64,000 bases of DNA from Methanococcoides methylutens (GCF_000765475.1 NZ_JRHO01000010.1:172966-236965), one strand, 5' to 3'. Shown: positions 6,737 through 16,049, counted from the first letter of the stretch. A program made the numbers and translations. The notes: a model not told the origin generated them from the sequence alone.

Positions 6737-8490
6737 TGGCTGGAACTATTGTAATTAAAAATGGATCTGTTTATGACCCGCTCAACGAAGTAAATGGTGA
6801 TAAGCAGGATATTTTCATCAAGAACGGCAAGGTCGTATCTGAACTTTCAGATGCTGATATGAAAGACGCTAAGGTCATCGATGCAACAGGCAAGACCGTA
6901 ATGCCTGGTGGTGTTGACTCTCACTCACACATTGCAGGTGCAAAGGTCAATGTCGGTAGGATGATGCGTCCTGAGGATGGTTACAAGGCAACCATGACAA
7001 AGACAGATATTACACACTCCGGATCAGGAGAGACTGTACCATCTGTTTACATGGAAGGATACGAATACTCACAGATGGGTTACACAACCGTCTTCGAGGC
7101 AGCTGTTCCTCCAATGGAAGCACGTCATACACACGAAGAGATGCGCTCTATCCCAATGCTCGATATGGGTGGATACCTTGTTCTTGGTAACAACTGGTTC
7201 ATGATGCGCTACCTCAAGGAAGGCGACATCGACAAGGCAGCAGCATACGTTTCATGGATGATGAAGACCCACAAGACCTATGGTATCAAATGTGTAAATC
7301 CAGCTGGTGTTGAGAACTGGGGATGGGGTAAGAACGTATCTTCCCTTGATGAAGCAAACATCCACTTCGAGGTAACTCCAAGAGAGATGATCGACGGACT
7401 TACTGAGGTCAATGAGATGCTCGGTATGCCAATGTCAATGCACCTTCACGCAAACAACCTTGGTCATCCAGGAAACTTTGAGACAACAAAAGAATCCTTG
7501 AAAATGTCCAAAAATGTGAAAGCAAAGCAGGACATGGGTGTCGAATGGGCAGAGACAAAACTCGACCCAAGCAGGGATCAGTCCGTGTACCTCACACACA
7601 TGATGTTCAACGCATTTGGCGGTACATCCTGGCGTGACTTCGAGTCCGGTGTCAAACCTCTTACTGATTACATCAACAGCACAGACCACATTGTAATTGA
7701 CAGTGGTTGTGTACCATTCGGTGAAGCAACATGTATGACCGGTGATGGTCCTTCCATCCACGATCTCTCAGTGCTTACCGGTGGCAAATGGTCAAACACA
7801 GATGTTGAACTCGAATGTGGTTCAGGTGTCTGTCCATTCACATACCTTAAGAGCAACCCTGTTCACAGTACCCAGTGGGCAATGGGTCTTGAATGCCTCC
7901 TCCTGATCGATGATCCATGGAAGGCTATCATGACAACCGACAGTCCAAACGGTGGACCGTTCACCAAATACCCACTTGTTATGAGCTGGTTGATGTCCGA
8001 GAAGTTCAGGGACCAGACATTCAGTGAATGCCACCCATGGGCAAATGACAGAAGCACACTCGGTGGGGTCGACAGGGAAATGTCCCTTTACGATATTGCT
8101 ATCATGACCCGTGCCAACACAGCAAAGACGATCGGTATGGCACACAGGAAGGGTAGCTTCGGTATCGGCGCAGATGGTGATGTTACTATCTACGATATTG
8201 ACCCAAGCAAGATCGACACAAGGGAATACTCTGATCTGATCAACAAGTTCAGCACCGCTGAATATACCGTTAAGGACGGACAGATCGTCTGCCACAACGG
8301 TGAGATCACCATGATCCCTGATAAGAGGACCTACTACACCGATGCGAGTGTTCCGGACGCAAACGAGAAGGAAATGCTCAAGGATGTGCAGGAATGGTTC
8401 AGGTATTATTCACACGGTTTCAACCACTATCCAACACCAGAGAGCTACCTCGTGAACCCAACAGCGATCAAGGTAAACACGGAGCAGTGA
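6736..8490 (+). CDS. fmdA: Formylmethanofuran dehydrogenase subunit A
   Basis: A 584-residue amidohydrolase-fold subunit. It shows the metal-binding signature VDSHSHIAG near residue 55 and further conserved histidines (MSMHLHANNLGH, YLTHMMF). By homology with the solved tungsten enzyme, this subunit transfers formate made by subunit B onto methanofuran at a dinuclear metal site. Length matches the family (about 570-590). GAGGTGG lies 4 nt before the ATG, inside the end of fmdF. Confidence 0.93.
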   Translation: MAGTIVIKNGSVYDPLNEVNGDKQDIFIKNGKVVSELSDADMKDAKVIDATGKTVMPGGVDSHSHIAGAKVNVGRMMRPEDGYKATMTKTDITHSGSGETVPSVYMEGYEYSQMGYTTVFEAAVPPMEARHTHEEMRSIPMLDMGGYLVLGNNWFMMRYLKEGDIDKAAAYVSWMMKTHKTYGIKCVNPAGVENWGWGKNVSSLDEANIHFEVTPREMIDGLTEVNEMLGMPMSMHLHANNLGHPGNFETTKESLKMSKNVKAKQDMGVEWAETKLDPSRDQSVYLTHMMFNAFGGTSWRDFESGVKPLTDYINSTDHIVIDSGCVPFGEATCMTGDGPSIHDLSVLTGGKWSNTDVELECGSGVCPFTYLKSNPVHSTQWAMGLECLLLIDDPWKAIMTTDSPNGGPFTKYPLVMSWLMSEKFRDQTFSECHPWANDRSTLGGVDREMSLYDIAIMTRANTAKTIGMAHRKGSFGIGADGDVTIYDIDPSKIDTREYSDLINKFSTAEYTVKDGQIVCHNGEITMIPDKRTYYTDASVPDANEKEMLKDVQEWFRYYSHGFNHYPTPESYLVNPTAIKVNTEQ

Positions 8491-8494
8491 TATC

Positions 8495-9304
8495 ATGGCA
8501 GAAGTTATTCTTACAGTAAATACTGAAATCGGTATCAAAGTAGAGGCAGATGTTATCACCCCTGATACTTTTGCCGGTAAAAACAAAAGCGAGATCGAGT
8601 CCCTCCAGGTATGGCAGGGACCAAAACAGTTCCCTCTCTCTGCATTCTTTGATGTAGAGGGGGATGCAGGAAGTTCCGCAGAGGACACTTCCATTGTTGT
8701 CAAAGGTGACACTTCCAGAGTGAAGCGCATCGGTGAAAAGATGACAGCAGGCAAGATCACCGTTGAGGGATCTGTAAGCATGCACGTAGGTTCCCAGATG
8801 GAAGGCGGCGAACTCCTTGTAAAAGGCGACGCTGATTCCTGGGCAGGAATGGAGATGAAGGGCGGACTTCTCCACATCGAAGGTAATGCCAAAGACCACG
8901 TAGGTTGCGCATACCGTGGAAAGTGGGTAGGAATGTCCGGTGGACGCATCGTCGTCGATGGCAATGTGAGCAACAATCTTGGTGGCGGTATCAGCGGCGG
9001 AGAGATCGTCGTTGGTGGAAATGTCGGTCACTACTGTGGTATTCGCCAGAACGGCGGTCTGATCGCTGTAAAAGGAAATGCGATCCGCGCAGTTGCTGCT
9101 GAGATGACAGCTGGTACAATGGTTGTTAACGGGACCATCGAAAGGTTCTCACCTGGATTCGAATATGTAACAAACGAAAGCGACCTTAAGTTCGATGATA
9201 TAGAATGTCCTGGTAACTTCAAGAAGTTCCTCGGTGACAATGCGATCACAAAGAGGCCAAAAGGCACACTCTATGTCAATCAGGCAGCAAACATGGATCT
9301 GTGA
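8495..9304 (+). CDS. fmdC: Formylmethanofuran dehydrogenase subunit C
   Basis: A 269-residue subunit built largely of a right-handed beta-helix of GxxMxxGxxxxxG repeats (GEKMTAGKITVEG, GSQMEGGELLVKG, GMEMKGGLLHIEG and others). This is the fold of the C-terminal domain of glutamate synthase. It is a structural subunit bridging A and B in the complex. It starts 4 nt after fmdA. Confidence 0.93.
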   Translation: MAEVILTVNTEIGIKVEADVITPDTFAGKNKSEIESLQVWQGPKQFPLSAFFDVEGDAGSSAEDTSIVVKGDTSRVKRIGEKMTAGKITVEGSVSMHVGSQMEGGELLVKGDADSWAGMEMKGGLLHIEGNAKDHVGCAYRGKWVGMSGGRIVVDGNVSNNLGGGISGGEIVVGGNVGHYCGIRQNGGLIAVKGNAIRAVAAEMTAGTMVVNGTIERFSPGFEYVTNESDLKFDDIECPGNFKKFLGDNAITKRPKGTLYVNQAANMDL

Positions 9305-9313
9305 GGTGTGATT

Positions 9314-9703
9314 ATGAGAGTATTACTTAACACAGGAAGTACCATTGACGAGGGCAGGCTTGCAAAAGGCGGTGACAAATATACAGAAGATTACAGACAG
9401 GAATGTGCTGTATGCTGGATCTCACCTTGTGATTTTGCAACTCTTGGAAGCCCGGAAAAAGTAAAAGTAACAAGTAAGGACGAAAAACATTCCATCATAG
9501 TTTTCACAAAGTGCACAGATGCTGTAATGGATGGAAATGTATTCATGCCAAGGGCTATCTGGTCCAACGTGGTCATTGACCCTGATACCTTCTCAACAGG
9601 TTCTCCTCTCTACAAGGGTAATCCTGTAACTGTAGAGGCAGGAGAGGGCGAGGTGCTAAGCGCAGAGGATGTTGTCCTTAAACTGTACATGGGAGGTAAC
9701 TGA
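9314..9703 (+). CDS. fmdD: Formylmethanofuran dehydrogenase subunit D
   Basis: A 129-residue subunit of the molybdopterin-dinucleotide-binding barrel type, which pairs with subunit B to hold the pterin cofactor. Recognisable segments are NTGSTIDEGRLAKGG, CAVCWISP and GDPV-like turns near the end (KGNPVTVEAGEGEVL). The ATG at 9314 is preferred over the GTG at 9308, because GAGGTG at 9303-9308 then becomes the ribosome binding site with 5 nt spacing. Confidence 0.9.
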   Translation: MRVLLNTGSTIDEGRLAKGGDKYTEDYRQECAVCWISPCDFATLGSPEKVKVTSKDEKHSIIVFTKCTDAVMDGNVFMPRAIWSNVVIDPDTFSTGSPLYKGNPVTVEAGEGEVLSAEDVVLKLYMGGN

Positions 9704-9704
9704 T

Positions 9705-11012
9705 ATGGTTTTTAAGAACATTATGTGTCCGGTTTGCGGAGCATCATGTGATGATATTCAGGTAGAGCTCGGGGACGGCGAGATCACTGTCAAGAACGCA
9801 TGTAAGATGGGCAATGGAAAGTTCCAGGAGATCGTAAGCAAACACCGCCTTAAAGACCCACAGGTCAGAAAAGACGGAAAGCTTCAGAAAGCTGCATGGG
9901 ACGAGGCAATTACAAAGGCAGCAGAGATGCTTGTAAACGCTGAGAGGCCTCTTTTCTTCCTCGGAAGTGAGACCTCATGTGAAGCACAGGAAGTCGGTCT
10001 TCACATCGCAGAGTACCTTGGTGGTGTAGCAGATTCCAACGCTACCATTTGCCACGGTCCAACTGTTATGGGTATCCAGGAAAGCGGATGTCCTGCAGCA
10101 ACAGCAGGTCAGACCAAGAACAGGGCTGACGTTAACATCTATTGGGGAACCAACCCTCTGGCATCCATGCCAAGACACATGTCAAAATATGCTGTCTTCC
10201 CAAGAGGCTACTGGTCCAAGAGAGGAAGGTTTGACCGTAAGGTCATCACAGTTGACCCAAGGGTAACTGACACTGCAATAGCATCAGACCTTCACGTCCA
10301 GCTTAACCCTAACACCGATTATGAGCTTTTCAGTGCACTGCTGACACTTATTAACGGTAAGAGACCACACCCATCTGTCGAGCAGATTACCGGTGTGCCT
10401 ATTGCTGTAATGGAAGAGATGGTCGAGACAATGATCAATGCAAACTTCGGTAGCATTTCAGTAGGTCTCGGTCTTGGTTCATCCATCGGTAAGCACAGGA
10501 ACGTTGAACTTGGACTTAATCTTGTCAAGGAACTCAACAACAACCATGGAACAAAGTTCGTACTCGGTGCACTGAGAGGTCACTGTAACGTAGCAGGTTT
10601 CAACCAGATCGCATCATACCTGTACGGATACCCATTCGGTATCGACTTCTCAAGAGGATACCCAAGGTACAACCCTGGAGAGACCACAACCGTGGATGTT
10701 CTGAGGGAGAAAGACGTAGACGCTGCATTCGTAATGTGTGCTGACCTTGTCAACCACATCCCTGCAGATGCTGCATCATACCTGGCAGAGATCCCAATGA
10801 CCTGCCTGGATATTGCACCATGTCCAACAGTCACTGCTTCAGATGTTGTTCTTCCTGGTGTTATTGACGCAATGGAGAATGATGGTACATTCTACAGGCT
10901 CGACAACGTGCCAATGTACTTCAAGCCATTCACAAAACCTCCATTCGAGTTCACCCAGAGCAACGAAGACACACTCAAGCAGCTCTTCGCAAAGATAAAG
11001 GAAATTGCATAA
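9705..11012 (+). CDS. fmdB: Formylmethanofuran dehydrogenase catalytic subunit B
   Basis: A 435-residue molybdopterin oxidoreductase subunit that reduces CO2 to formate, or reverses this. The N-terminal CPVCGASCDD supplies part of a [4Fe-4S] site. The metal-ligand residue is a cysteine (ESGCPAATAGQ, about residue 120) rather than selenocysteine. The gene order E-F-A-C-D-B matches the molybdenum operon described for Methanosarcina barkeri, hence fmd rather than fwd. The ATG at 9705 is used because the in-frame start at 9669 would overlap fmdD. Confidence 0.92.
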   Translation: MVFKNIMCPVCGASCDDIQVELGDGEITVKNACKMGNGKFQEIVSKHRLKDPQVRKDGKLQKAAWDEAITKAAEMLVNAERPLFFLGSETSCEAQEVGLHIAEYLGGVADSNATICHGPTVMGIQESGCPAATAGQTKNRADVNIYWGTNPLASMPRHMSKYAVFPRGYWSKRGRFDRKVITVDPRVTDTAIASDLHVQLNPNTDYELFSALLTLINGKRPHPSVEQITGVPIAVMEEMVETMINANFGSISVGLGLGSSIGKHRNVELGLNLVKELNNNHGTKFVLGALRGHCNVAGFNQIASYLYGYPFGIDFSRGYPRYNPGETTTVDVLREKDVDAAFVMCADLVNHIPADAASYLAEIPMTCLDIAPCPTVTASDVVLPGVIDAMENDGTFYRLDNVPMYFKPFTKPPFEFTQSNEDTLKQLFAKIKEIA

Positions 11013-11014
11013 TC

Positions 11015-11863
11015 ATGCCGTTGGATTGGCACGTCGACAGGAAAACAGGTCAGAACAACTTCTGGCGTGATGAGGAGAGGGATGTTTCCGCTCCTTATCT
11101 TCCTTACAGATGTGTCGAGCTTACGGAAGATGGCAATAACGAAATAGACGTGGACGTCATCGTTGAGAAAGAATTCCATCTTTCTCTGAATGATGTCCCA
11201 CTTGCTTCTTTTTTTGCTACCCCCAGGGAGTTCAGGGAACTCGCAACGGGATTCTTATTATGTGAAGGTTTTATTGATCACGCTATTGATATCATCTCGG
11301 TCGAGGTCGAAGATGACAAACTGATATGCCATGCGGATATCTGCCCGGACCGCATAAAAAAGACCAGGCGAGATATCGATCCGGATGCAAGATTCGATTT
11401 TTGCAGTTGTGCAATTGGTTCAAGACCATGCAGGAAAAAGATCGGAAGCGAAACGGATATTAAATTTGACCGTAAGGTCTTCTTCAAGGCAGTCGAACAC
11501 CTCAAAAAAGATGCTAAGACATGGAGGCGTACCGGAGGTACACATTCGGTCATCGTCTGTGACAGCGAAGGCGAGATCCTTGCATTCTGTGAAGATGTAA
11601 GCAGAGCTTCAGCAGTTGATAAAGCAGTTGGCAAAGCAGCCCTTGCAGGTGTTGATATGTCAAACTGTGCACTGGTCGCTACCGGCAGGCTGTCAGTAAC
11701 AATGGTCTCCAAGGCCATCAATGCAGGAGTTTCTGTACTTGCCAGCAAAGCAGGTCCGATAAATGAAGGGATCGATCTTGCAAGGGCAACAGGGCTGACA
11801 CTGGTAGGTTTTGTCCGTCCTCCGAACATGTATGTCTATAATGGTATCGAGAGGCTTATCTGA
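11015..11863 (+). CDS. fdhD: FdhD-family sulfur carrier for molybdoenzyme maturation
   Basis: A 282-residue FdhD homologue. FdhD passes sulfur from a cysteine desulfurase to the bis-pterin molybdenum cofactor of formate dehydrogenase-type enzymes. Conserved parts are ELATGFLLCEGFI, TGGTHSVIV, GRLSVTMVSKAINAG and GLTLVGFVRPPNMYVY. The usual CGxCG sulfur-shuttling site is altered here: the region reads FCSCAIGSRPCR, so the cysteines are spaced C-x-C-x6-C. It starts 2 nt after fmdB, which makes Fmd its likely client. Confidence 0.88.
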   Translation: MPLDWHVDRKTGQNNFWRDEERDVSAPYLPYRCVELTEDGNNEIDVDVIVEKEFHLSLNDVPLASFFATPREFRELATGFLLCEGFIDHAIDIISVEVEDDKLICHADICPDRIKKTRRDIDPDARFDFCSCAIGSRPCRKKIGSETDIKFDRKVFFKAVEHLKKDAKTWRRTGGTHSVIVCDSEGEILAFCEDVSRASAVDKAVGKAALAGVDMSNCALVATGRLSVTMVSKAINAGVSVLASKAGPINEGIDLARATGLTLVGFVRPPNMYVYNGIERLI

Positions 11864-12126
11864 GTATTTTTTGAAGTTTATTTTCTTTATGAGTTTACTT
11901 TCTTATTTTCACTCAAACTTTGTTTATTTTTAAGTATGAAATTAAAAATTTATATAGTTTTAATACTATCTTTATATGCAAACTAGAAAGTGATTTATAC
12001 TCCCCGCAGGCGATTCGGTTAATTTTAAGCGCAGCAGCTTTGGCAATAATCTGGATAATCGCCTTATTGAATATCCAGAGTCTTAATAAGAAAAAGCCGA
12101 TTCTGAATGAAAATAAAGGTGGCAGT
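11864..12126 (+). other. Gap between fdhD and the exported-protein cluster
   Basis: It begins with a T-rich tract (TATTTTTTGAAG) suited to termination. A TATA-like TTTATATAG is near 11949. An open frame continues upstream of 12127 and would encode a second hydrophobic helix (LILSAAALAIIWIIALLNI). It lacks a ribosome binding site, so I do not call it. Confidence 0.4.
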
Positions 12127-12570
12127 ATGAAAATAATTGAAGGAGATTGGATACGCATGCTGTTCATTGCAATGCTACTGATAAGTATGGTGATTGTAGT
12201 ATCAATGGACGCACAGGATGTTGTTGAAGATAACAAAAATGAGCCTGCTGAGGCACCCTGGATCGAAGGAGTTGATGACTTCAATCGGCTCAGTGCGGAT
12301 GAACTTCTTCCTCTTGCCGAACAAAACGAGACCGTAAGGAAACTGGTCGAAGAAAGTAGAAAGATTCATCCGGTGCAGATCGAAAGTCTTGAGGATTTAG
12401 AAAACTTACCGGATAACTATCCGGAAGATATAAAAAAAATAATGATAGAAGATTACTATGCCAGGCTCGGTGGCGATGATAATGGAACTATTGAAGGGGA
12501 GAACATGTCTGACTATAATAATTTGTCTTGTAATGACTCTGGTTTTTATGATAGTGCCATTGACCGTTAA
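12127..12570 (+). CDS. Small exported or membrane-anchored acidic protein
   Basis: A 147-residue protein of unknown family. GGTGG lies 5 nt before the ATG. An N-terminal hydrophobic helix (MLFIAMLLISMVIVVSM) is followed by an acidic, soluble section rich in Glu/Asp. Its last 30 residues overlap the start of the next gene in another frame by about 90 nt, an unusually long overlap. The ending may therefore be extended by a frame change. Confidence 0.5.
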   Translation: MKIIEGDWIRMLFIAMLLISMVIVVSMDAQDVVEDNKNEPAEAPWIEGVDDFNRLSADELLPLAEQNETVRKLVEESRKIHPVQIESLEDLENLPDNYPEDIKKIMIEDYYARLGGDDNGTIEGENMSDYNNLSCNDSGFYDSAIDR

Positions 12571-13393
12571 TGCAGCCACGATTACTGTAGATGACGATGG
12601 AGCTACAGATTTTATTTCAATACAGGATGCTGTTAACTCTTCAAAAAATGGAGATACTATTGTGGTCTATCCCGGCTCATATATCGGGAACGTGTATGTT
12701 GATAAAGAAATTAAATTGATATCGGAGTCAAACGACTATGATGATGCCTATGTGTATGCAACAGATCCCAATGATCCTGTTTTCCATATAAATGCAGATA
12801 ATGTTACTGTCCGCGGGTTTGCATTATTGGGTGTTGAAGAATTTGATCAGGTGGGAATATTTCTCGATGAGGTTTCTGGAAATGTAATTGAAAACAACGA
12901 TGTTGTGGCCTTGAAGTATGGAATTTGCATGTTGAATTCCAGTAACAATACAATTGCTGGCAACACTATTAATCCGGATAACTATAAACTGTATAGTTCC
13001 TCCGGCCACAATCCGGCTGATATCGGCATCAAGCTTTATATTTCAGATAACAATGTTTTGTCCAACAATGTTGTAAATTCAAATAATGATATGGGCATTT
13101 CTCTCCAGATGTCCAGTAATAATACATTGGACAATAACCGTATATCACAAAATGGGGTCGGTATCGATCTGGTTTCGTTTAGTCAGGGCAATATAATAAC
13201 GAACAATTCTCTTTCTGATAATTTGAAAGGTATTGAGGCAGATGGTAGTGCTGTGAATAACATCTCCAATAACGAGATCACATTTCGAGAGGAAAAGGAA
13301 GAAAGATCTTTTAAAATCTCAATAGCTCTGATCCTACTTTCAGCAGTGTTTGTTCTCTTCATAATACGTAAAATGCGGGGCATGGTATTTTGA
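12482..13393 (+). CDS. NosD/PbH1-type beta-helix surface protein
   Basis: About 303 residues. There is a signal-peptide-like N-terminus ending near VNAATITVDDDG. A right-handed parallel beta-helix follows, made of about 22-residue repeats with the asparagine ladders typical of PbH1/NosD (SSNNTIAGNTI, NVLSNNVVNSNN, SSNNTLDNNRISQNGVGI). A C-terminal membrane helix ends in basic residues (ALILLSAVFVLFIIRKMR). It should sit outside the cell, anchored at the C-terminus. Methanosarcinaceae surface proteins often have this layout. The start is uncertain: in-frame ATGs are at 12458, 12476 and 12482, and GGTGG at 12469 favours 12482. Confidence 0.75.
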   Translation: MELLKGRTCLTIIICLVMTLVFMIVPLTVNAATITVDDDGATDFISIQDAVNSSKNGDTIVVYPGSYIGNVYVDKEIKLISESNDYDDAYVYATDPNDPVFHINADNVTVRGFALLGVEEFDQVGIFLDEVSGNVIENNDVVALKYGICMLNSSNNTIAGNTINPDNYKLYSSSGHNPADIGIKLYISDNNVLSNNVVNSNNDMGISLQMSSNNTLDNNRISQNGVGIDLVSFSQGNIITNNSLSDNLKGIEADGSAVNNISNNEITFREEKEERSFKISIALILLSAVFVLFIIRKMRGMVF

Positions 13394-13445
13394 TGCAGAT
13401 CTACATTGAGGATTTTGAAGTAATGTGTCAACAGGAGTTGATTTT

Positions 13446-14156
13446 GTGAAATTAAATATTAAAATTATGATTATTCTTCTAATTTTATCCGCACTTACAT
13501 CAAATGCCTGTGCAGATATTTTAGAACCCGGTACACGAGGGATGGAAAGATGCGTAAAAATAGTGAACTTGGATGAGTTCCCGGAAATTGTGTTTGTCGG
13601 ACATATTATCGGTCCGCTTATCCATTGTGAGAATCCTTATATCATCAGTCCGGATGTCTGCCTGACTCAATATTATAAGGCTAATGATCTGACGATCTAT
13701 GCCATTGAAAAAGATTATCTGGAATCCAAAGGGCTTGAAAATATCGATCTGGAATCGGATTCGAATCCATGCTTCTATGAAGTTGAAATAAATCCTGACT
13801 GGGATGTTGTGAATGAGGAAGATCCGCTTATCAGGGAAGAGATCGAATATTCTATTGCCGGTTTTTCAGAAGACAGGCTGATCATCTATACTTCAAGAAA
13901 AGTTTCAAAATATAATGATGGTACTCCGGACCGGATTGAAACATTTGAAGGACCGGATATACCGGGGATGAGGTTTGTGATAAAAGAAAATGCATCTTCT
14001 GATGAAGAATATATGGCTTCTCTGGATGATGATCTGCCTACGGATGATGATCTGCCTACGGATGAAGGGACGGTTCAGGATGGAGATAAAGTAAAAGATG
14101 AGGGTATTCTAGATTCCATAATTCATTTTCTTAAAGGTCTGTTTAATGGTAAGTGA
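13446..14156 (+). CDS. Secreted protein with acidic tail, unknown function
   Basis: About 236 residues from a GTG with AGGAG 8 nt upstream. A clear signal peptide (IKIMIILLILSALTSNACA) is followed by a domain with several cysteines (ERCVKI, LIHCENP, DVCLTQ, NPCFYE) that could form disulfides outside the cell. Near the C-terminus is a duplicated acidic segment (DDDLPTDDDLPTDEG). I do not recognise the family. It sits in a run of exported proteins. Confidence 0.65.
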   Translation: MKLNIKIMIILLILSALTSNACADILEPGTRGMERCVKIVNLDEFPEIVFVGHIIGPLIHCENPYIISPDVCLTQYYKANDLTIYAIEKDYLESKGLENIDLESDSNPCFYEVEINPDWDVVNEEDPLIREEIEYSIAGFSEDRLIIYTSRKVSKYNDGTPDRIETFEGPDIPGMRFVIKENASSDEEYMASLDDDLPTDDDLPTDEGTVQDGDKVKDEGILDSIIHFLKGLFNGK

Positions 14157-14161
14157 CATGA

Positions 14162-14524
14162 ATGATCTATGAATACCACTTTTTGCTTGCATTGCTTGTT
14201 ACGGTGATGATAGAGGTAACAATGCTCTTTACCACTGCTCGTTATCTCTTCAAAATAAACCGAACATCGATCCCTGATTCATTGTTGCTATTCACAGGAA
14301 CTTTTTGTTCTTTCTCAACACTTCCATACCTCTGGTTCGTACTGCCAATGTTCATTAGAACATATTCTTATCTGGTTGCCATCGGAGAAGTTTCAGTGGT
14401 CCTAGTGGAAGCTGTGATCTACTTTTTCGTATTGAAGGTCCGTATTGAAAAAGCACTCTTCATGTCCTTCATTTGCAATCTTGCTTCCTTTTTGATAGGA
14501 ATATATCTATTCTCTCTTTTTTGA
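14162..14524 (+). CDS. Four-helix integral membrane protein, unknown
   Basis: A 120-residue hydrophobic protein with about four membrane helices (FLLALLVTVMIEVTMLF, LLLFTGTFCSFSTLPYLWF, LVAIGEVSVVLVEAVIYFF, SFICNLASFLIGIYLF). It starts 6 nt after the preceding gene, so the two are probably co-transcribed. No family is recognised. The gene is convergent with the propeller gene, and their stops lie 2 nt apart. Confidence 0.65.
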   Translation: MIYEYHFLLALLVTVMIEVTMLFTTARYLFKINRTSIPDSLLLFTGTFCSFSTLPYLWFVLPMFIRTYSYLVAIGEVSVVLVEAVIYFFVLKVRIEKALFMSFICNLASFLIGIYLFSLF

Positions 14525-14525
14525 G

Positions 14526-15584
14526 TTATTCTTGGGACCTTTTCCTTAGGTACAAAATTGCTGCTAGGCAGAAAATAACGAAGACGCTGACCATGAAGAA
14601 AGAGCTTATCCGGGGTTCCTTTGAGATCGTTATCTTTGTATCTGTGGAAATGTCATACATGTAGACATCATTGTATTCGTCCTTCCATACGATGTTGTTT
14701 GCATGTATTGCAGGATGGCTGTAACCAGAAACATCGCTTATATGTGTTGGTATTCCGGTAGAGATATTGTACATGAAAATAGCACTGTTCCCATTGTTTA
14801 CTTCATCCCACACGACATAGTTGCCATGGATTGCAGGATTTATTTTTGGGTTGTTAGTAGTGATGATCTGTTCTGCTTTTCCTGTGGATATGTCATATAT
14901 GAAAATATTCCACTTCACATCTCCTTGATTGAATGTCTCCCATACAACATAGTTTCCATGGATGGCAGGGTCTCTACTATCTGTCATTTCCGTGATTTGT
15001 TTTTCAGTTTCTGTGGAAATATCGTAAATGTAGATGTTACGATAGCTATTGCGTTTATCCTGCCAGACAATATAATTCCCATCAATTTCGGTTTCTTCCT
15101 GATCACCGGGAGCAGTGCAGACCTGTTTCTCTTTTCCTGTAACAAGGTCATACATGTAAATATCCCATTGTCCATTTCGACTATCCTGCCAGATAATATG
15201 GTTTCCATGGATTCCAGGTTTTTCCTGTTCAGCGGGATTTGTGCATATTGGAGTCTCTGATTGTGTAGAAATGTCATACATGTAAATGTCATAATTCCCA
15301 TTGCGATGATCTTCCCAAACGATGTAGTTTGTATCAATTTCGGGATTTCCCTGATAACCAGCAGCTGTGCATATGGGCTTCTATATCCCTGTGGCAAGAT
15401 CATACATGTATATGTCCATACTCCCATTGTGGTAATCGTGCCATACAACCCGATTCTCATAGATCGCTGGCTGCCCCTGATAATCAGGATCTTTATACTT
15501 TAGTGGAGGAACATCGGCTGCTGCAATTCCTGCAATCATTGCCAGAACCAGAATACTAATAGCAAAGCATACTTTTAGTTTCAT
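14526..15584 (-). CDS. Cell-surface beta-propeller protein with an in-frame UAG at codon 68
   Basis: The frame from an ATG at 15584 gives 352 codons interrupted only by TAG at 15383-15381. It has a signal peptide (FAISILVLAMIAGIAAA). About six TolB/WD-like blades of about 48 residues follow, each with a pattern such as YVVWED...DIYMYDISTG. A C-terminal membrane helix (FFMVSVFVIFCLAAILYL) and RKR complete it. The blade register is unbroken across the UAG: blade 1 ends YDLATGI-UAG-KPIC, matching YDISTQSETPIC in blade 2. The UAG may be read as pyrrolysine, or the gene may be a recent nonsense pseudogene. Confidence 0.75.
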
Positions 15585-15772
15585 ATCTTAACTTAGGCCG
15601 CCATATGTTTACGATATTTTTCCTTAGTCAAACCTGATATTCTCACATATTTTTCCAATCTCTACATCAACTTAAAATTTAAACCAGCACTTGATGAACT
15701 ACGACCCTCAAATCTCGGCATATTTTATCTTGTCAAGTTCCGATTTTATTCGGGGGTTTTGAGAATACTCCT

Positions 15773-15925
15773 TCATGATTTAGTAGCAACCAGAATTAAA
15801 GTAGCTATGGGCCCAAGCAATAAGGAAATGAGAAACCAATTGAGACCTTTTTTATTCTTACTTTGGGCAATTCCTGTATTTATTAATGCAAGAGTCCCCC
15901 ATCCTACAGCATAACTCTGTTCCAT
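15773..15925 (-). CDS. Small membrane protein (50 residues)
   Basis: A short ORF with a good ribosome binding site (GAGGTAG about 8 nt before the ATG at 15925). The product has a hydrophobic stretch (LNWFLISLLLGPIATLILV) after a basic turn (KNKKG). The pattern KKGLxWFLxSLLLGPIAxLIL is typical of a small conserved membrane-protein family found widely in prokaryotes. The flanks 15585-15772 and 15926-16049 show no further gene. Confidence 0.65.
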   Translation of the reverse strand: MEQSYAVGWGTLALINTGIAQSKNKKGLNWFLISLLLGPIATLILVATKS

Positions 15926-16049
15926 GCATAACTACCTCTTCAATTAATTATTGCTTTTTTACAGCAGCTTAATACTTTTCTATAATCTTTATTTGCCTTA
16001 TTAAAGAAAATAATATTTGTGATTTATTATTATCTTTATGTCCATTTCA

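Noticed and set aside
9669..9704. Longer fmdB start
   Set aside because: It would overlap fmdD by 35 nt and add residues absent from the family; the ATG at 9705 fits the operon spacing.
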